Origin: Alphaproteobacteria bacterium
Lineage (GTDB): Bacteria; Pseudomonadota; Alphaproteobacteria; CAAGCB01; CAG-977
Length of the DNA stretch: 64,000 nucleotides
Reading direction: 5' to 3'
Assembly: GCA_017480385.1 (NCBI GenBank)
Contig: JAFVAT010000027.1
Location: 38,913-102,912 of the forward strand
The notes beneath the pieces were generated by a model that made no database searches, was not told where the DNA came from, and was given only the letters and a program-made list of their open reading frames with translations. This document shows, piece after piece, positions 60,038 through 64,000 of this stretch (positions within the stretch are counted from its first letter, which is position 1; each line of letters opens with the position of its first letter). A program made the translations under genes and the position numbers.

Positions 60038-63000
60038 ATGCCTTTTCCTAAAGTAACTGTAGGCGTCTTTGCCCATATTGCGTCAGCGTTGACGAATAAT
60101 TTGTTTCGGATCACTTTATTAACCATGATTGCCGTGCGGATCACTCAACAGACAGATGATCCTTATAACGTTGTGGCTGGTTTATTGATCCTGCCGTTTT
60201 TTCTGTTTTCCGCCAGAGCAACACAACTGGCAAAAAAGTATAATAAAATCAGAGATTCCCTGTCGCTGAATTTAACGGAATTAGCGTTGATGCTGCTGGC
60301 CGGAAGCGTTTTGCTGACAAAAAATATAGGCTTGTTGATTCTTTTGCCGTTTTTGTATGGCGCGCTGTCCGCTTTTTTCGGTCCCATGCGCTATGCTTTC
60401 CAGCCCGATCAATTGGAGGAAAGCGATCTGACGGCGGGCAATGCGTATGTTGAAAAAACGACGTATTTCAGTATTGCGGCGGCGCTGTTGCTGGGAACGT
60501 TGGTGCCGATCCGGATTGCTGCGGCGATTTTGATTGTTTTTTCCGTGATCGGTTTCTTTGTTACATGGCGTTCTTCCGCTGATGTGCAGGAGAGCGAACC
60601 GGAGGAAAAAAACATCGGCAATTCACCGAAAGACATGCTGACGGGAATTTGGAAATCTTTGCGCACGGTGCGCAAATATCCTTTGATCTTCCGCAGTATT
60701 CTCGGAACGACATGGTTTTGGTCTATCGGTTTGCTGATGATCATGCAGGTTTATCCGCTGACCGAACATGTTTTTAATGCGGATAATTTCGCTGTTGCTT
60801 TCCAATTGCTTTTGTTTGCAGCGGGGATCGGTGCCGGAGCATTGTATTGTTACCGGCTGCTGAAAGGAATTGCGCATACAACGTTCGTGCCGATCAGTAC
60901 GATCGGCATGGGGATTTGCTTTATGATGCTGTTCTTTTTGACGGCGGAGTATGCGGCGCCGGTTCATACGGTGCCTTTCCTGACGTTTGTTTCCAGACCG
61001 CGCGTGATTTTCTTTTCTCTGTTTTTGTTCCTGCTGGGCTTTTCCTGCGGCATGTATGTCATTCCGTTGACGGCACTGATCCGCAGCAAGGCTTCCGCGG
61101 CGAACAGAGCGACCGTTTTTGCCGCCGGCAATCTGATCAATGCGGCGGGCATTGCTTTAATGGCATTGATTTTTATCACGGCGCGCCATATCGGATTGAG
61201 CATCGCCGCGCTGTTTTTAATGGCGGCAATGGCAAGCTTTGTCGTTTCAGTTTATAACTGTTCCGTTTTGCCGGCGGCTCTGCTGCGTTCAATCGTTCAG
61301 ACGATTTTGGAATTTTTCTATCGCGTAACGGTAAAGGGGCTGCCTAATTTTCAAGCGGCGGGCAAGCGCGTTTTAATCGTAGCCAACCATGCTTCTTTGC
61401 TGGACGGGTTGCTGATCGCGGCTTTTATGCCGGAAAAAATTACGTTCGTGATCCGACCGGATTGGGAAAATAAATGGTTCGCCAAGCTGTTCAGCCTTAT
61501 GGTAGACCTGTATCCGTTGGATCTGAATAATCCGATGTCCATTCGTCCTTTGGTCGATTTGATTAAAAAGAACAACAAAATCATGATCTTTCCCGAACGC
61601 CGGATCAGCGTTACAGGGGCTTTGATGAAGGTGTATGAAGGGGCGGGACTGGTCGCTGAAAAAGCAAATGCCAATATCTTACCTGTCCGCATTAACGGTG
61701 CTCAGTATTCTAAATTTTCTTTGATTAAAGATCGTGTTCAAACGAAGCTTTTTCCAAAGATTACGATGAATATTCTGCCGCCCCGGAAATTTGACATTGA
61801 TCCGACGTGGACCAGCCGTCAGCGCAATCACGAGATTTCCAACCAGCTGTACGACATGATGGTTGATATGTTGTATGAATCGTCCAAAGTGAACGAAAAT
61901 CTGTTTGTTTCTCTGCTGAATGCGGCGAAAATCAATGGCAAAAACCATATCATAGCGGAAGATGTCAGCCGCAAACCGATAAAATATAAGACGTTGATCT
62001 TAAAAAGCTACGTTTTGGGCAAGGCAATGGAACGCTGTTTCGAAGATGAGGAACGATTAGGGATTTTGCTGCCGAACGTATTGGCAAACGTTGTGTCGTT
62101 TTTTGCTTTGCAAAGCATCGATAAAGTGCCTGCGATGCTGAACTTTTCAACCGGTGTGGCGCAAGTGGTTTCATGCGTGAAGACGGTGCAGCTGAAAACG
62201 GTGCTGACATCAAAGAAATTCATTGAAAGTGCTCATTTGGAAAAGCTGGAGGAAGCTCTGAAGGAAAATGGCATAAATGTCGTTTATTTGGAAAACTTCT
62301 CTTCTGAAATTTTGTTGGAAGACAAGGTCAAGGGCATTTTGGCGTATTTGACATCGCGCAAACCTAAAAACAGTGCGGACCATACGGCGGCGATTATGTT
62401 TACTTCCGGATCGGAGGGCATGCCCAAAGCTGTTTTGTTGTCTCATAGGAATTTCCAAGCCAACCGTTATCAGGCGTTAAGCATAATCGCGATTACGTCT
62501 GCCGATGTCTTCTTTAACGCGCTGCCGATGTTCCACGCGTTCGGGCTGGGCGTTGGCACCATGCTGACACTTCTGTCGGGAATACGGACGTTCTTTTATC
62601 CGTCTCCGCTGCATTACCGCATTGTGCCGGAATTGGTCTATGAAACGAATGCGACGGTTTTGTGCGGGACGGACACCTTTTTTGCGGGCTATGGCGCAAT
62701 GGCCCACCCGTATGATTTCTTCGCGCTGCGTTATGCGATTGTTGGGGCTGAAAAATTGAAACCGAGCACGTCCGAGTTATGGATGCGCAAATTCGGCATT
62801 CGTATTTTGGAAGGTTACGGCGCAACGGAAACTGCGCCGGTGATCGCATTAAATACGCCGATGTACATTCGGGAAGGTTCAGTCGGTCGTTTGCTGCCTA
62901 AAATGATTGCTAAGTTAGAAGAAGTTCCGGGCATTAAAGAGGGAGCCAAGCTGTTGGTTTCCGGCGATAATGTCATGCAGGGCTATATGAAAGCGGATAA

Positions 63001-63409
63001 TCCGGGCGTGTTGATTCCGCCGAAAGACGGCTGGCATGATACGGGGGATATTGTTTCAATTGATAAAGACGGCTTTGTCTTTATTCAGGGCCGCGCCAAG
63101 CGCTTTGCCAAGATCGGCGGCGAAATGGTTTCTTTGACGGCGATCGAGCAATTGTTATCAAAACTTTATCCCGATGCGGTTCAGGGGCTTGTATCCGTTC
63201 CGGATCCGAAGAAAGGCGAAAAATTGGTTCTGATTACGACAAAGAAAGACGCAGACTTGTCCGAAATTAGGGCATATATCAAGGATCAGGGTTTTAACGA
63301 ACTCGGCTCTCCGGCAAAATTCATTTATGTCAAAGAACCACCCGTTTTGGGGACTGGTAAGTTTGACTATGTGACTGCATTAAAAATTGCGGAGGAAAAC
63401 GAGGCATAA
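60038..63409 (+). CDS. Aas-like three-domain lysophospholipid acyltransferase
   Basis: The 1123-residue protein fuses an LplT-like MFS transporter (about 1-410), a PlsC acyltransferase (about 430-620), and an AMP-binding acyl-ACP synthetase (about 640-1120). PlsC motifs are VANHASLLDG (the H-x4-D) and FPERRIS. The AMP-binding signature is IMFTSGSEGMPKAVLLSHRN, with ILEGYGATETAPVIALN and HDTGDIVSIDKDG further on. Known fusions re-acylate lysophospholipid brought in by the transporter. The catalytic PERR (rather than PEGT) is a variant. Strong ribosome site GAAGGAG. Confidence 0.85.
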   Translation: MPFPKVTVGVFAHIASALTNNLFRITLLTMIAVRITQQTDDPYNVVAGLLILPFFLFSARATQLAKKYNKIRDSLSLNLTELALMLLAGSVLLTKNIGLLILLPFLYGALSAFFGPMRYAFQPDQLEESDLTAGNAYVEKTTYFSIAAALLLGTLVPIRIAAAILIVFSVIGFFVTWRSSADVQESEPEEKNIGNSPKDMLTGIWKSLRTVRKYPLIFRSILGTTWFWSIGLLMIMQVYPLTEHVFNADNFAVAFQLLLFAAGIGAGALYCYRLLKGIAHTTFVPISTIGMGICFMMLFFLTAEYAAPVHTVPFLTFVSRPRVIFFSLFLFLLGFSCGMYVIPLTALIRSKASAANRATVFAAGNLINAAGIALMALIFITARHIGLSIAALFLMAAMASFVVSVYNCSVLPAALLRSIVQTILEFFYRVTVKGLPNFQAAGKRVLIVANHASLLDGLLIAAFMPEKITFVIRPDWENKWFAKLFSLMVDLYPLDLNNPMSIRPLVDLIKKNNKIMIFPERRISVTGALMKVYEGAGLVAEKANANILPVRINGAQYSKFSLIKDRVQTKLFPKITMNILPPRKFDIDPTWTSRQRNHEISNQLYDMMVDMLYESSKVNENLFVSLLNAAKINGKNHIIAEDVSRKPIKYKTLILKSYVLGKAMERCFEDEERLGILLPNVLANVVSFFALQSIDKVPAMLNFSTGVAQVVSCVKTVQLKTVLTSKKFIESAHLEKLEEALKENGINVVYLENFSSEILLEDKVKGILAYLTSRKPKNSADHTAAIMFTSGSEGMPKAVLLSHRNFQANRYQALSIIAITSADVFFNALPMFHAFGLGVGTMLTLLSGIRTFFYPSPLHYRIVPELVYETNATVLCGTDTFFAGYGAMAHPYDFFALRYAIVGAEKLKPSTSELWMRKFGIRILEGYGATETAPVIALNTPMYIREGSVGRLLPKMIAKLEEVPGIKEGAKLLVSGDNVMQGYMKADNPGVLIPPKDGWHDTGDIVSIDKDGFVFIQGRAKRFAKIGGEMVSLTAIEQLLSKLYPDAVQGLVSVPDPKKGEKLVLITTKKDADLSEIRAYIKDQGFNELGSPAKFIYVKEPPVLGTGKFDYVTALKIAEENEA

Positions 63410-63434
63410 TCCGCTTTTTGTAGAGCATAACGGG

Positions 63435-63467
63435 AACAGGGAGGAATGTTTTCCTCCTTGTTTTTTT
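63435..63467 (+). terminator. Terminator after the Aas-like gene
   Basis: AACAGGGAGGAA pairs with TTCCTCCTTGTT and is followed by a T run. One or two bases in the loop make it compact. Confidence 0.8.
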
Positions 63468-63586
63468 GTACCCTGAACAGCACGTGTCGGACATGTGTTT
63501 CAGAACAGTTTATAGTTCTGCATAGAAAAGATTTTTTTGGAAGGCCTGATGAATTGGCGAGCATTGAAGTTAAAGGAGTAATCGTA

Positions 63587-63703
63587 ATGAATAGTGTGCA
63601 TACACGAACTGTAAAAAAATCAAGCATATTCTTGCCGAAATATCTCTGCAGGGAGTGGCTTTTCTTGCCGTCCCGCACTTTTTGGAAAAAGTTGATCCTC
63701 TGA
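63587..63703 (+). CDS. Possible 38-residue basic peptide
   Basis: ATG 63587 follows AAAGGAG by nine bases, a good ribosome site. The peptide reads MNSVHTRTVKKSSIFLPKYL, then CREWLFLPSRTFWKKLIL. It stops two bases before the first repeat. The two other frames are also open over part of this region, so the gene may be a remnant disrupted by the repeat array. Function unknown. Confidence 0.3.
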   Translation: MNSVHTRTVKKSSIFLPKYLCREWLFLPSRTFWKKLIL

Positions 63704-63704
63704 G

Positions 63705-63872
63705 GTGTTGGCTTTTTTCTTTTGTGCGGCAAAGGGCACCTATGCGGCTGCGAACGGGAATTGGAATCCTGTGTTGGCTTTTTTCTTTTGTGCGGCAAAG
63801 GGCACCCCAAACCGTCAAAAGCATACGGCTTCAATAGGTGTTGGCTTTTTCTTTTGTGCGGCAAAGGGCACC
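63705..63872 (+). CRISPR. CRISPR-like array, three 36-bp repeats
   Basis: A 36-base repeat (GTGTTGGC...GGGCACC) occurs at 63705-63740, 63771-63806 and 63838-63872. The first two copies are identical; the third lacks one T, as a terminal repeat often does. The spacers of 30 and 31 bases share no sequence with each other. Repeat and spacer size resemble type II arrays. No cas gene is in the window. A reading frame also stays open across the array, so a tandem coding repeat cannot be excluded. With only three units the call is cautious. Confidence 0.5.
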
Positions 63873-64000
63873 TTGAACACGAATAAGGCATTGGATAAAA
63901 AGAAAACAGGCGGCGAATATGCTTAAATGTTGAAAATATTTTTTAGATTTGCGTTACAAAAGGGCTATGAATACTTTCCCCCTCTCTTTTTTATAGAGAA

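Noticed and set aside
63367..63891. Minus-strand frame with repeated PLPHKRKKP motif
   Set aside because: The motif is the translation of the CRISPR-like repeat on the other strand; no start signal is present.

Overview
The window looks like chromosome of a host- or gut-associated alphaproteobacterium. The evidence is a circularly permuted two-piece tmRNA gene whose tag reads ANDNRTQVVLAA, a CtrA cell-cycle regulator with a CtrA box in front of it, an alphaproteobacterial-type SspB, a DUF1849/EipB-like envelope protein, and a molybdopterin-binding/nucleotidyltransferase fusion typical of the class. Hybrid-cluster protein, lactate dehydrogenase, class I fumarase and ThyX suggest life at low oxygen. 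Flagellar genes fliI and fliJ are present. The species cannot be named from the sequence alone.

Layout. (1) 1-3756 is the end of a prophage: a tail protein cut by the window edge, then a lysis cassette (holin-like protein, M15 endolysin, a second small membrane protein, an NrdD-like mini-protein, overlapping Rz/Rz1 spanins) and the 3' end of a tRNA-Ala gene as attachment site. A promoter-terminator pair inside the cassette marks a probable small RNA. (2) 3822-9363 holds an alkaline phosphatase, a beta-barrel protein whose start is out of frame, and a tightly coupled four-gene operon (ATP-grasp ligase, COG4947 esterase, GshA-like ligase, class II glutamine amidotransferase) that looks like an undescribed gamma-glutamyl or glutathione-like pathway. 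(3) 9441-14264 is an envelope lipoprotein cluster (M15 peptidase fusion, LpoB-like, LPP20-like, COG3014-like). (4) 14331-17975 is the rpmH-rnpA-yidD-yidC-engB operon, in which YidD is a tandem two-domain protein. (5) 18068-30662 holds an esterase, a DtxR-family regulator, a GldA/F/G-DUF4340 ABC system, EipB-like, HAD and NAD kinase genes, a PAP2-like protein that has lost its catalytic residues, and a run of small secreted proteins.

(6) 30659-38343 carries an RHH protein, fumarase, SspB and ssrA on the minus strand, then thyX-hflK-hflC-DUF2065-degP-holC on the plus strand. SspB delivers ssrA-tagged proteins to ClpXP, and here it lies directly downstream of the RNA that makes the tag. (7) 38347-51590 has a probable papain-like protein with a partner, a transporter overlapping a GH13 amylase lipoprotein, a CDF metal exporter with a CsoR-type operator, a MobA-like fusion, a YdbH-like AsmA-family protein, a Panacea-domain protein and a DUF192 protein. 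(8) 51612-52079 holds tRNA-Pro, a dyad repeat and a 29-residue hydrophobic peptide gene that looks like an Ibs-type type I toxin. (9) 52201-58149 has a Crp/Fnr regulator divergent from hcp with a perfect palindrome between them, then ldh, fliJ, fliI and ctrA. (10) 58223-63409 has an ABC-F protein behind a three-codon leader and terminator (probable attenuation) and a three-domain Aas-like acyltransferase. The window ends with a short CRISPR-like repeat array.
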